In this document: positions 7,978 through 16,172 of the stretch, piece after piece
Layout of the letters: each line of letters opens with the position of its first letter
Position numbering within the stretch: the first letter of the stretch is position 1
Source: an uncultured Chloroflexota bacterium
GTDB lineage: Bacteria; Chloroflexota; Dehalococcoidia; CAUJGQ01
DNA: 32,204 nt
Assembly: GCA_937879875.1 (NCBI GenBank)
Contig: CALFMN010000254.1
Span: 1 to 32,204, forward strand
Reading direction: 5' to 3'
Notes under the pieces: generated by a model
What the model was told of the DNA's origin: nothing
The model's input: the letters and a program-made list of their open reading frames with translations, nothing else
Databases searched by the model: none
Translations under genes and position numbers: made by a program

Positions 7978-8958
7978 TTGAGCATGCAGCACGACGATCC
8001 ACAGGGCGGGCACGCCGGCGGACATGGCGGCGGTTATCCCGCCTCGCGCAGCATTTCCGAGAAGTTTCTGATCCCGCTGGCGATCCCCGTCGGCGCCGGC
8101 CTGGTGATCTTTTGCATCATCCTCGCGGTATCGCAGATCCTGCTGGCGGTGCCCGAGGACGTGGCGACGCCGATCGCGCTCTTGATCGCGCTGGTCATTC
8201 TGCTCGGCTGCGCCTATTTCGCCACGGCGCGCAGCCTGAGCCGCGGCATGATCACGCTCGGCGTCGCAGTTCCGGCGGTCGTGCTCTTCGGGGCCGGCAT
8301 CGGCGCCGGCATCTACCGCCAGGCGAACCCAACGACCGAGAACAAGGGCGGCGCCGAAGCGAACGCCGGACCGAAGCCGCAGATCACGACGGACAACAAG
8401 TTCAGCCGGACGTCGTACACGGTGCCTGCCGGCCAGCCGGTGACGATCGACGTCGAGAACCAGGGCAGCAACCAGCACAACATGCACATCCTCGGCGTGA
8501 CGAACGCCGACGGCAGCGACATCAAGACGGATATCCTCGCTCCGGGCGCCTCGGCCAAGCTCACCTTTACGATTGACAAGCCGGGCACGTACAACTTCCA
8601 GTGCGACGTGCATCCCACCGAGATGAAGGGCACGATCACCGTGGCAGCCGGCGCGCCGGGCGGTGCCTCGGCGGGCAGCCTGAGCGAAGACGCGAGCGAC
8701 GACAAGTTCTCGGCGACGAATCTCACCGCGAAGGCCGGCCAGACCGCGACGCTGACGCTGCAGAACAAGGGTCCGGCGAATCAGCACGACTGGCATCTGG
8801 TCGATGCGAAGAACGCCGACGGCTCGAACATCATGACGAAGATCATCCCGCCCGGCCAGACCGATACGGTCCAGTTCACGATCGACAAGCCGGGCACCTA
8901 CAATTTCCAGTGCGACGTCCACCCCGCACAGATGAAGGGCACGCTGGTCGTGCAGTGA
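7978..8958 (+). CDS. Membrane-anchored protein with two tandem cupredoxin domains
   Basis: This 326-residue protein begins with a His/Gly-rich stretch (residues 5-19), then three membrane helices (about 30-55, 63-82, 91-113), then two homologous cupredoxin domains (about 134-222 and 236-326). Each domain keeps a complete type 1 copper set: His170, Cys209, His212, Met216 and His273, Cys312, His315, Met319. Both share TYNFQCDVHP followed by a Met three residues on; the Cys-x2-His-x3-Met spacing is one residue shorter than in plastocyanin. The domains arose by duplication, as even their DNA is still similar around 8571-8640 and 8880-8942. The likely role is electron transfer towards the oxidase (comparable to auracyanins of Chloroflexus) or copper holding; neither is proven. 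The TTG start is preferred because GGAGG lies 10 bases before it; an ATG two codons on is the alternative. A strong hairpin follows the stop. Confidence 0.9.
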   Translation: MSMQHDDPQGGHAGGHGGGYPASRSISEKFLIPLAIPVGAGLVIFCIILAVSQILLAVPEDVATPIALLIALVILLGCAYFATARSLSRGMITLGVAVPAVVLFGAGIGAGIYRQANPTTENKGGAEANAGPKPQITTDNKFSRTSYTVPAGQPVTIDVENQGSNQHNMHILGVTNADGSDIKTDILAPGASAKLTFTIDKPGTYNFQCDVHPTEMKGTITVAAGAPGGASAGSLSEDASDDKFSATNLTAKAGQTATLTLQNKGPANQHDWHLVDAKNADGSNIMTKIIPPGQTDTVQFTIDKPGTYNFQCDVHPAQMKGTLVVQ

Positions 8959-8963
8959 ACTGA

Positions 8964-8998
8964 GGCCGTGCAGCCGGATCTCCTCCGGCTGCACGGCC
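8964..8998 (+). terminator. 15-bp perfect hairpin closing the oxidase operon
   Basis: The stem 8964-8978/8984-8998 (GGCCGTGCAGCCGGA) is perfect over 15 bp with the loop TCTCC, and begins five bases after the stop codon of the cupredoxin gene. No T-run follows, so it may act as an RNA stabiliser as well as a terminator. Confidence 0.7.
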
Positions 8999-9070
8999 CG
9001 CATTGCGACATCAACAGACCACCACCGAGTTCGCCGGCACAGAATCCACGGCGGCGGGCCGATCCGCAGC

Positions 9071-9754
9071 GTGATGTTTGTACTCTTTGTACTCCATGTC
9101 GTCGTCGTTGCCGGTGGGACCGATTGGCATACGGCAGTCACGTTCTGGCTGCTCGCGGCGCTGGCCGGAGGCGGATTCGCCGCGCTCACGGGTGAGATCG
9201 AGCGCGTCGACGCGCTCGCCTGCGATCTCGCCCTCGCCGCCGCCGGCGGTGCCCTGCTCAATCTCCTGTCGCGCCCGCTGAGCACAGACCCCGTCGCCGG
9301 CATCTACGGTGTGCGCGTCTTTTGGACCGTCGCCGGCGCCGCCCTCGTGCTCTCGCTCGCGCATGAGGCGACGCGGTTATGGCGGCGCTTCGGCTGGGCC
9401 AGTCCGATCGGGACGGAGGGCGGGCCGATCGCGCTGCTGCTCTGGCTCGGCGGCTGGCCGTCGGAATCGGGGCTGATCGAAGCGACATACGACGGCGGGC
9501 TGCCGCTTAAGCTGCTGCCCGCCTCGTTGCACTATCAGACGCGCAACGGCGTCGTGCCATCGGTGCAGGCGGTTTCGGTGCGGCAGCTTGCCCGTGCCAG
9601 CGCTGAGGACGAGGCGCTCGTGCTCAGTGCGCCGTCTGATCCGCGCGACGCGAGCAGCCCGCTGCGCGAGATTCGTCTCGACCGGGTACAGCCAAATGGG
9701 CGGGCCGCGGTTCTCGCCGACGAGATTCATTATCTGCGCGAGCTGGCGGGCTGA
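9071..9754 (+). CDS. Unknown membrane protein with soluble C-terminal domain
   Basis: I do not recognise a family. The protein is about 227 residues. The first 100 are hydrophobic with three or four predicted helices (roughly 3-15, 20-40, 46-67, 79-98). From about residue 105 a soluble domain follows, with GGPIALLLWLGGWPSES, a run of short strands (LIEATYDGGLPLKLL) and a hydrophilic end (DEIHYLRELAG). There is no cysteine pair or obvious metal motif. The start could be the GTG or the ATG one codon later. It lies after the hairpin that ends the oxidase run and is convergent with the UbiB-like gene, stopping seven bases from it. Whether it is part of the respiratory unit is open. Confidence 0.7.
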   Translation: MMFVLFVLHVVVVAGGTDWHTAVTFWLLAALAGGGFAALTGEIERVDALACDLALAAAGGALLNLLSRPLSTDPVAGIYGVRVFWTVAGAALVLSLAHEATRLWRRFGWASPIGTEGGPIALLLWLGGWPSESGLIEATYDGGLPLKLLPASLHYQTRNGVVPSVQAVSVRQLARASAEDEALVLSAPSDPRDASSPLREIRLDRVQPNGRAAVLADEIHYLRELAG

Positions 9755-9761
9755 GGGAACC

Positions 9762-11126
9762 TCAGGCGCTTTCACGATCGGCCTGCGCCGCGTCCGCGAG
9801 CACCCGCCGCGCGTAGGCATCCCAGTTGATGAAGACGTTGCCAGGATTGCCGAGCGCCGCCCGCAGACCGCGCAGCAGCCCCTGCACGCGGAAGACGAAC
9901 AGCGCCTCGCCGCTGATGCCGTCGATGGAGACGCCACGGAAGCCGCGCGCCATGCGCACGTTGACCGCCGCGCCCGCGTCGTCGTCGGCAGCAGGTTGAT
10001 CCGAGGCCATGCCCAGCGTCTGCTGCGCCATGCGCATGTACGCGGCCATGTCGGACTCGGGCAGGTGGACGCCGATCATGCCGATGGCGCGGATCATGCT
10101 TGCCGGATCCTGCGAGGCCGCCGCGTGCGAAAGCGTGGCGAAGCCTTCGCGCACCGTTTCAGGCAGCTCCAGCGCGATGCCGAAGTCGATCAGCGCCACG
10201 CGGCCATCGCGCAGGATGAAGATATTGCCCGGATGCGGATCGCCGTGGAAGAAGCCGTGCCCGAGCACCTGGTCGCCGAAGATGTCGACGATCGTCTCGG
10301 CCAGCGGACCAGGTGCGATGCCCGCCTCGCGCAGAGCCGCGGTGTTGGTGACCTTGATGCCGTCGATGAACTGCATCACCAGCACGCGAGCGCTGCCGTG
10401 CTCCGGCACGATCGCCGGCACCAGTACATCGTCGCGGTGGGCGAGTTCCGCCGCGATCCGCTCCGCGTTGGCCGCCTCGCCGCACAGATCAAGCTCGCGG
10501 GGCACAAGGCGCGCGATCTCGCGGTAGATCACGCGGAAGTCGTAGCGCGGCCAGATGCGGCCGACCACACTCACCAGCAGGCCGAGGTTGCGCAGATCGG
10601 CTTTCACCAGCGCCTCGATATCGGGGTAGAGCACTTTGACCGCGACATCCCGGCCATCGCGCAGGGTGGCGCGGTGTACCTGCGCCAGCGACGCCGACGC
10701 GATCGGCGCTTTGCTGAACTGGGAGAAGACGGCCGCGATCGGCGCCCCGAGCTCGCGTTCCACCTGGCCGGCGATGACGCGGTAGGGTCGCGCGGGCGCC
10801 GCGTCCTGCAAGGTCGCCAGCGCCTCGATGTACGGCTCTGGCACCAGGTCCGGCCGCGCCGAAAGATACTGACCGGACTTTGTCAGCATGCCGCGCAGCC
10901 GCCGGATCGTGCGCAGCAGGCGTGGCGCGGCGCGACGATGCTGGGCGTCCCACAGCGCCGCGGTCTGCTCCGCGGGGAGCCGCTTCGCCTGGCGCTGCAC
11001 GCGCAGATAGCCCGCGGCGATGATGCCGGCGTTCCAGAACAGCACCGCCGTGCGGTAGGCGCGGGCGACGGTGAGCCGCACTTCGGCAAGCAGCCCGCGC
11101 GAGAAGGAGTGTGCGTCAGTCTTCAT
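9762..11126 (-). CDS. ABC1/UbiB/COQ8 family atypical kinase-like protein
   Basis: A 454-residue protein of the UbiB/ADCK family. The family-defining KxGQ motif is seen as KSGQ (83-86), followed by the Ala/Ser-rich loop SASLAQVH (144-151) that replaces the glycine loop of normal kinases. The nucleotide-binding lysine is in DVAVKV (Lys164), the ELD motif is at 211-213, the catalytic loop HGDPHPGN is at 294-301 and the metal-binding DFG is at 314-316. Members are ATPases or lipid-linked kinases that support quinone biosynthesis in bacteria and mitochondria. A hydrophobic stretch near 28-40 could attach it to the membrane. No ubi or men genes are nearby, so a quinone role here is inferred from the family and from the respiratory setting. 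No strong ribosome-binding site precedes the ATG. It is divergent from the S9 peptidase gene. Confidence 0.93.
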   Translation of the reverse strand: MKTDAHSFSRGLLAEVRLTVARAYRTAVLFWNAGIIAAGYLRVQRQAKRLPAEQTAALWDAQHRRAAPRLLRTIRRLRGMLTKSGQYLSARPDLVPEPYIEALATLQDAAPARPYRVIAGQVERELGAPIAAVFSQFSKAPIASASLAQVHRATLRDGRDVAVKVLYPDIEALVKADLRNLGLLVSVVGRIWPRYDFRVIYREIARLVPRELDLCGEAANAERIAAELAHRDDVLVPAIVPEHGSARVLVMQFIDGIKVTNTAALREAGIAPGPLAETIVDIFGDQVLGHGFFHGDPHPGNIFILRDGRVALIDFGIALELPETVREGFATLSHAAASQDPASMIRAIGMIGVHLPESDMAAYMRMAQQTLGMASDQPAADDDAGAAVNVRMARGFRGVSIDGISGEALFVFRVQGLLRGLRAALGNPGNVFINWDAYARRVLADAAQADRESA

Positions 11127-11294
11127 GAGTCGAGTGTAGCGGCTCGGCGAGCGAGCCGACGAGGGTTCCGGCGTGGCTGTCTGCCCTGTGATCGAACGGC
11201 GCTGCTGTATACGATCCGTTGCCCCGGGTCACTTGACCGGGCCGGCAGCCGGCCAGCACGATCGCCTGAGACACCAGCGCACCGGGAGGAACCC

Positions 11295-13181
11295 GTGGGT
11301 GACATGCAGACACGCGCCTTCGGCCTCTGGGAGAGCCCGCTCAGTCCAGTCGCGCTGGCGCAGGGCAAGCGGCTCTCTGAAGTGGCCTTCGACAGCGACG
11401 GGCGCACCGCGGTTTGGCTCGAGGGCCGGGGCGACCGCGGCGTGCTCGTCGCCTCACGCGAAGACGATCCGGCGCCGCGCGACCTCACCGACGCGCTCTC
11501 CGTGCGTGCAACCGTTGGCTACGGCGGTGGCGACTTCTGCGTCTCCGGCGGCGTCGTGGTCTTCGCCTCCGGCGGCCGGCTTTACCGCCAGGAACTTGCC
11601 GGCGGCGAGGCACGGCCGCTTACACCGGCGCTGGGCGCTGTTTCATCCCCTCACCTCTCTCCGGACGGCGCCTGGGTCTTGTTCGTGCAGTCTTCCGAGC
11701 GCAAGGATTGCATCGCCGTCGTCGATAGCGCGGGCGAGCAGTGGCCGGCGAAGCTGGCGCAGGGCCGCGACTTCTACATGCAGCCGCGCTGGAGCCACGA
11801 CGGCGCGCAGGTGGCCTGGATCGCCTGGGACCACCCGAACATGCCATGGGACGGCACCGAGCTGTGGCTGGCCCGCTTCCGCGCCGAGGACGGCGGGCCG
11901 CGGCTTGCGGAAGAACGCCGCGTTGCGGGCGGCGCCGACGTGGCGATCTTCCAGCCGGAGTTCGACGCCGAGGACGCGGCGTTGCTCTACGTGGCGGACC
12001 AGGGCGGCTGGGGGCAGATCTACCGCCAGGCACTCGCCGGCGGCGAAGCGCAGCGGATCACCAGCGGTTTCGCGGAGTACGGGCGGCCGGCCTGGCAGCA
12101 AGGAGCACAGGCCTACGCGCTCGGCGATGGCGCAAAGCTGATCGGCGTGCGCAGCTTCCGCGGCGAGCATACAGCACAACTCGTGGATACTGCTTCTGGC
12201 GAGACGCGGGACCTGCGTGCGCTCGCCGGTTATACATCGGTGGACTACATCACGGGTGCCGCGGATGGCACCCGCGTCGCGCTGGTGGCGAGCTCGCCCA
12301 CCACGCCGCCGCGTGTGCTTGCCTTCGAGCTGCCGGATGGGCCACCGCGCACGCTGGCGCGGGCGACGGGCGAGACCGTGCCCGCGGCGGCGCTCTCGCC
12401 GGCCGAGCCGGTCGAATGGACCTCGTTCGACGGTGAAACGGCGCACGGCATCTTCTACCCGCCGGCCAACGCGGGCTTCAGCAGTCCCGGCAAGCCGCCG
12501 CTCGTGGCGCTGATCCACGGCGGACCGACCAGCCAGGTCACGCTCTCCTACAACCCGCAGGCGCAGTTCCTCGCCACGCGCGGCTACGCCGTGCTGCTGG
12601 TGAACTACCGCGGTAGCACCGGCTACGGCCGCGACTACATGCTGAAGCTGCGCAAGAGTTGGGGCGTTTATGACGTCGAGGACGCGCGCACGGGTTGCCT
12701 GGCCCTGGCCGACCGCGGCCTTGTAGACGCGAACAAGCGCGTGATCATGGGCGGCAGCGCCGGCGGCTTCACGGTCCTGCAGTCGCTGGTGACGCACCCC
12801 GGCTTCTACACGGCCGGCGTCTGCCTGTTCGGCGTCTCCAACCAGTTCACGCTGGCGCAGGACACGCACAAGTTCGAGGAGCGCTACTCAGATTCTTTGC
12901 TCGGCCCGCTGCCAGAGGCGGCGGAGCTGTACCGCGAGCGCTCGCCCGTGTTTCACGCCGAGCGTATCCAAGATCCGATCGTCGTCTTCCAGGGCGACAG
13001 CGACCAGGTCGTGCCGCCGTCGCAGTCAGAAGAGATCGTGGCTTCGTTGCGCTCGCGCGGCGTGCCGCACGAGTACCACGTCTTTGCGGGCGAGGGGCAC
13101 GGCTGGCGCCAAACGGAGACGGTCGAGCGCTTCTACACGCTGCTCGACCGCTTCTTGCGCCAGTACGTCGTCTATGCGTGA
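11295..13181 (+). CDS. S9 family peptidase (prolyl oligopeptidase / acylaminoacyl-peptidase type)
   Basis: A cytoplasmic-looking protein of 628 residues, without a signal peptide. The N-terminal half (about 20-370) has repeated beta-propeller blade patterns such as SPHLSPDGAWVLF and PRWSHDGAQVAWI. The C-terminal alpha/beta-hydrolase domain carries HGGPTSQ (oxyanion region), NYRGSTGYGRD, the nucleophile in GGSAGGF (Ser488), the acid in GDSDQVVP (Asp570) and the base in GEGHGW (His602). The triad is complete. Members cleave short peptides or N-acylated amino acids. I chose the GTG because GGGAGGA lies four bases before it; the ATG three codons later is 13 bases away. The same open frame runs back to 9588 over the UbiB-like gene, but that part is antisense. 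Nothing nearby suggests a specific substrate. Confidence 0.93.
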   Translation: MGDMQTRAFGLWESPLSPVALAQGKRLSEVAFDSDGRTAVWLEGRGDRGVLVASREDDPAPRDLTDALSVRATVGYGGGDFCVSGGVVVFASGGRLYRQELAGGEARPLTPALGAVSSPHLSPDGAWVLFVQSSERKDCIAVVDSAGEQWPAKLAQGRDFYMQPRWSHDGAQVAWIAWDHPNMPWDGTELWLARFRAEDGGPRLAEERRVAGGADVAIFQPEFDAEDAALLYVADQGGWGQIYRQALAGGEAQRITSGFAEYGRPAWQQGAQAYALGDGAKLIGVRSFRGEHTAQLVDTASGETRDLRALAGYTSVDYITGAADGTRVALVASSPTTPPRVLAFELPDGPPRTLARATGETVPAAALSPAEPVEWTSFDGETAHGIFYPPANAGFSSPGKPPLVALIHGGPTSQVTLSYNPQAQFLATRGYAVLLVNYRGSTGYGRDYMLKLRKSWGVYDVEDARTGCLALADRGLVDANKRVIMGGSAGGFTVLQSLVTHPGFYTAGVCLFGVSNQFTLAQDTHKFEERYSDSLLGPLPEAAELYRERSPVFHAERIQDPIVVFQGDSDQVVPPSQSEEIVASLRSRGVPHEYHVFAGEGHGWRQTETVERFYTLLDRFLRQYVVYA

Positions 13182-13582
13182 CGGCGCGGGGGCCGAGCGA
13201 AGCTGCGGACAGGACGCTCGATCCCTGCTCGACACCATCTGTTCCCACCCCTCGATTGGCGTGAAGGGCGATGCCAGCCGGACCAGAGTCGTTCGGCCGG
13301 CGGCGCAGGCGCTGTTCATCGCATGAGGCGGCGGCGAGGTTCGTTACTCGTTGCCGCCCGGCGGTATTGAGGCCTTGATTTCACGACGGCTTTTGAGACG
13401 GGCGCTCGCGCTCGACGTTCCAGCGCCGCGAGGGAGTCAGAGGCGGGTACCGAAATGGTCGTTTTTGATCACTACCAGAACTCTCGCCTAGCTGGGCCTC
13501 GTCAGAGCCGGCTGCCTATGCTGAGTGACTGTGTTCACCTCTTAGCGGCTGACCAGGCAAGAGCGAGAGGGAGAACGCCGCT
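13182..13582. other. Intergenic, no gene recognised
   Basis: About 400 bases between the S9 peptidase and the M28-like gene. The only structure I see is an imperfect hairpin at 13330-13358 (GGCGG and CGAG paired with CTCG and CCGCC, with a three-base bulge), possibly the peptidase terminator. A T-rich patch (GGTCGTTTTTGATCAC, about 13458-13473) lies upstream of the next gene, but I found no convincing promoter pair. Confidence 0.4.
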
Positions 13583-14768
13583 ATGGCGACCATAATCGAG
13601 CGCACCCAAATCGACGCGGTGCTGCGTGAGTATTCGGCGCAGGGCTGGCACCGCACAGCGACCGACGTCGATAACCGCTCAGCAGAGTGGCTGGCGGTCC
13701 AGGTGCGCGCCCGCGGCGTCGAACCGGAGTTTGAGGAGTTCACCATTGACCGCGTCGGCCCGCTGGCCGCCTATCTCGAGGTCGGGGGTGACCGGATCGA
13801 AGGGCTGCCGCTCTTCGACGGCAGCTTTACGGGCCCTGATGGCGTCGTAGGCAGCCTCGGCGCGTTCGGCTCGGCTGCAGCGGTCGGCTTGACCGACCAC
13901 GGCGCAGAACGTCCCTGCATTGCAGGCGCTTACGCAGCAGCGACGGAACAGCACCCACCGCGCAATCGTCGTCGCGGCGCGAGGCGGACGTCCAGGGCTG
14001 GCTGCCAGCAATGCCACCGCCTTTTCTGCGCCGTATGGCCCGCCCGTGCTGCAGGTCGCGGGCGAGGAACGCGACCGCCTCCAGCGCTGGGCTGCAGCGG
14101 GGAGACAGGTCCGCGCCGTCGTGCATGCTGCGCAGACGCCCGCACCGGCGCGCAACGTGATCGCCGTGATCGCAGGCCGCGACCCGGAGCGGGCGCCGAT
14201 CGGCGTGGTGACACCCCGCAGCGGCTGGTGGTCGTGCGCCGCTGAGCGTGGCGGCGGTATCGCCTGCTGGCTTGAGATCCTGCGGGCTGTGCAGCACGCA
14301 ACGCCGCTGCGCACAGTCCAGTTCGTCGCCACCAGCGGGCACGAGATCGACTTCCTTGGCTTCGAAACGTACCTGCGCCGCCGACAGGCGGCGGCCACCG
14401 CGGCAGCGTTCTGGCTGCACTTAGGCATGAACATCGGCGCCGCCGACCCGAATCAAGGGGTGCTGCGCGCCACCGACACAGCGCTGCTGGCGGTGGCCGT
14501 CGAAGCGCTGGACGCGCACCGCGCCGGGCCGTACAGCATCGCTCCTGTCGGGGCGACCCCGGTCGGTGAGGCGAACAATGTCGCCAGGCGCGGCGGACGC
14601 TTCATCTCCCTCGTGGGTCCCAGTGCGTACTTCCATCTGCGCTCGGATTCGTACCCGGAGGCAGTGAACGTCGAGTCGATTAGCTGCTACGCGGCAGCCT
14701 GGGCTGAGTTGATCGTGCGCGTGGCCACCACGAGAGATACCGTCCCCGGTGATGCCGCCACGGCCTGA
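13583..14768 (+). pseudogene. M28-like (Zn-exopeptidase-fold) protein, frameshifted
   Basis: Two overlapping reading frames read as one protein. The first (from ATG 13583, ribosome-binding site GAGGGA) gives a normal N-terminus with TATDVDNRSAEWLAVQVRARG and LPLFDGSFTGPDG, then turns into Arg-rich nonsense after about residue 105. The second frame is stopped at 13890 and then open to 14768; it continues sensibly with NVPALQAL, RAIVVAARGGRPGL, TPRSGWWSCAAERGGG, FVATSGHEIDFLG and WLHLGMNIGA. The switch must lie between about 13893 and 13915 and needs a one-base change. The product without the shift would be about 394 residues. The SGHE motif recalls M28 peptidases, but the usual first His-Asp metal site is replaced by the PRSGWW stretch, so even the intact protein may not be a standard peptidase. 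A sequencing error is as likely as a real mutation. Confidence 0.75.
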
Positions 14769-15209
14769 CCCTGAACGTTGTCTCCTCGTCCTACCAGCGA
14801 GCCTGTGCTTGCGGCAGTGCACGCAACGAGTGCGCGGCTGGCGGCGTCTCGTGACTGCAGCAGGCGAGTCCGCAAGCAACAGCGGTCCGCTGCAGTCTCA
14901 AAACTCATAACCGGCTGCATTTGCGCCCAGAGTTTTGGGACACACTCCGACTGTGCGGAAAACGAGGGTCATTTTTGCGCGTGTACGAGCTATCCTGTGC
15001 AGAGCGACGCGCGGTCGAAATCCCGTGTCTCGTCCCTGGTCGGCCCGGAGTCGGCAGGCTGGTCCGGCCTGCCACTCATCTGGACGTGCTGTCGCCTATG
15101 CCCGGGCTCGCGCTGAGCGCTGCCCGCTTTTGGGCGGCGAATATGACGCCGGATCGCCTCCGATCATGGCGACGCAAGTCGGCCCTTCACCAGGGCTCGA
15201 CGCCGAGGC
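14769..15209. other. Intergenic, no gene recognised
   Basis: About 440 bases between the M28-like gene and the convergent Zn-ribbon/OB-fold gene. Short open frames here have arbitrary composition and no ribosome-binding sites. The visible feature is a long-loop hairpin at 14895-14941. A nearby stretch (GAGGGTCATTTTTGCGCG at about 14964-14981) resembles ends of some insertion sequences, but no partner end or transposase was found. Confidence 0.4.
14895..14941. other. 12-bp hairpin with 23-base loop
   Basis: GTCTCAAAACTC (14895-14906) pairs with GAGTTTTGGGAC (14930-14941), all positions paired with one G-T wobble. The arms are AT-rich compared with the surroundings. It could be a leftover inverted repeat or the terminator region of the M28-like gene. 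A tRNA was considered and not supported. Confidence 0.4.
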
Positions 15210-15602
15210 TCAGGCGGGCGCGAACATCGGCAGCGAGACCTCGCCGCCCTCCTGATCTTCCCAGCGCAATTTGACACGCTGGCCGATCTTGATGTCTTTG
15301 GTCGGGTCAGCGACGCCGACGATGTTCGAGAGGATGCGAAAGCCCTCGTCCAGATCGATGTAGGCGATCGCGTAGGCGCCCAGGTCCTTGAAGGCGGGAT
15401 GCCGGTTCTGCCGGATCACGCTGTAGCTGTAGATCGTGCCCTCGCCCTGCGAGTCGTGCCAGGTCTGCCGGCTGCTGCCGCAGTTCGGGCAGTGACGCCG
15501 GGGGAAGAAGACAACCCTACCGCACTCATCGCAGATCGCGTAGGTCAGCCGGTGCTCTTTGGTCGCCTGCCAGAACGGCTCGGTGTCGGGTTCCGGGACC
15601 AT
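15210..15602 (-). CDS. Zn-ribbon / OB-fold protein (DUF35, acyl-CoA-associated type)
   Basis: A 130-residue protein starting MVPEPDTEPFW. The N-terminal helix with EPFWQATKEHRL leads into a rubredoxin-like zinc ribbon with two Cys pairs, CDECG and CPNCG, around FFPRRH. The OB-fold follows (GEGTIYSYSVI, then GFRILSNIVG, then IGQRVKLRWED). This matches the DUF35/OB_aCoA_assoc family. Members usually sit beside thiolases or acyl-CoA enzymes and appear to help channel acyl-CoA. No thiolase gene is present here, so this copy is isolated and its partner is unknown. The open frame extends 30 codons upstream but that part has foreign composition and no start with a ribosome-binding site; the chosen ATG itself has only a weak one. 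It lies downstream of the SnoaL-like gene on the same strand, separated by a hairpin. Confidence 0.88.
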   Translation of the reverse strand: MVPEPDTEPFWQATKEHRLTYAICDECGRVVFFPRRHCPNCGSSRQTWHDSQGEGTIYSYSVIRQNRHPAFKDLGAYAIAYIDLDEGFRILSNIVGVADPTKDIKIGQRVKLRWEDQEGGEVSLPMFAPA

Positions 15603-15682
15603 GCAGGCGCTACTCGTACCCTGATAACACTGTAGCTTTTGACTTTGCGAGCGGTGTATGAGACGCAGCCGGCACGGGTAGC

Positions 15683-15708
15683 GGCCGAGCAACGTCGCTT
15701 GCTCGGCC
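15683..15708 (-). terminator. 10-bp perfect hairpin between two minus-strand genes
   Basis: GGCCGAGCAA (15683-15692) and TTGCTCGGCC (15699-15708) form a perfect stem with a six-base loop. It starts 26 bases beyond the stop codon of the SnoaL-like gene and precedes the Zn-ribbon/OB-fold gene, so it probably separates two transcripts. There is no T-run. Confidence 0.5.
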
Positions 15709-15734
15709 TCGCGATGTCTCGCGCGCGTGGCGGG

Positions 15735-16172
15735 CTAGGCGGTGGCTGGCTCGGTAACCGGGACGACGCCGAGCTGCTGCAGCAGGCCGAGGGCATCCCA
15801 GACTACCGTCTGCTCGGCGATCTTGCCCTGTTCCAGCCGCAGCATGCTGATACCCACGATCTCCACCTGCTTGCCGGTTGGGGCGATCCCCATCAGCTCG
15901 CCCCGGTGCGTGCCCCGGCAGCGCCAGTACGAGACGACCGTGTCGCCCGCCGCCATCTGCCGCTCGATGTCAAAGTGGATATCGGGGAAGACCGCGCGAT
16001 ACCCCATGACCAGCTGCCTGGCGCCGGCAATGCCGGGCGTCACCCACGGACTCGCCGGGTCATGGTCGGTAAAGCTCGGAGCGATGATCTCGTCGACGAC
16101 GGTGAGCTGGTTCTGATTCCAGAGCTCCTGCCACCAGCGCTGTACCACCTGCTCGTGGTCGATCATTGTCAT
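15735..16172 (-). CDS. SnoaL-like / ester cyclase family protein
   Basis: A 145-residue protein of the NTF2-like superfamily. Visible features are the N-terminal helix with VVQRWWQELWNQ, the conserved DEIIAPSFTDHDPAS stretch, RAVFPDIHFDIERQMAAGDTVV and the strands YWRCRGTHRGELMGIAPTG and VGISMLRLEQGKIAEQ, ending in the DALGLLQQLG helix. This pattern is the SnoaL-like polyketide cyclase/ester cyclase group. Most bacterial members have unknown substrates; some cyclise polyketides, but no polyketide genes lie here. Of the nearby starts (GTG 16175, ATG 16172, ATG 16166) I took 16172, which lies seven bases after AAAGGG. The promoter should lie in the AT-rich island upstream. Confidence 0.88.
   Translation of the reverse strand: MTMIDHEQVVQRWWQELWNQNQLTVVDEIIAPSFTDHDPASPWVTPGIAGARQLVMGYRAVFPDIHFDIERQMAAGDTVVSYWRCRGTHRGELMGIAPTGKQVEIVGISMLRLEQGKIAEQTVVWDALGLLQQLGVVPVTEPATA

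Noticed and set aside
2653..9303. Very long antisense open frames opposite the oxidase genes (717, 647 and 715 codons)
   Set aside because: They are His/Arg/Asp/Gln-rich with no domain pattern and mirror the codon bias of the real genes on the other strand, as expected in very GC-rich DNA.
9588..11294. Upstream extension of the S9 peptidase frame over the UbiB-like gene
   Set aside because: It is antisense to a clear UbiB gene and the peptidase has a good ribosome-binding site at 11284-11290.
14890..14945. tRNA-like stretch with CTCAAAA resembling an anticodon loop
   Set aside because: No acceptor stem, D-arm or T-loop of correct spacing could be built; a simple 12-bp hairpin explains it.
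14950..14990. Possible insertion-sequence end (GGGTCATTTTTGCGCG)
   Set aside because: The resemblance is short, and no inverted partner end, target duplication or transposase gene is visible.
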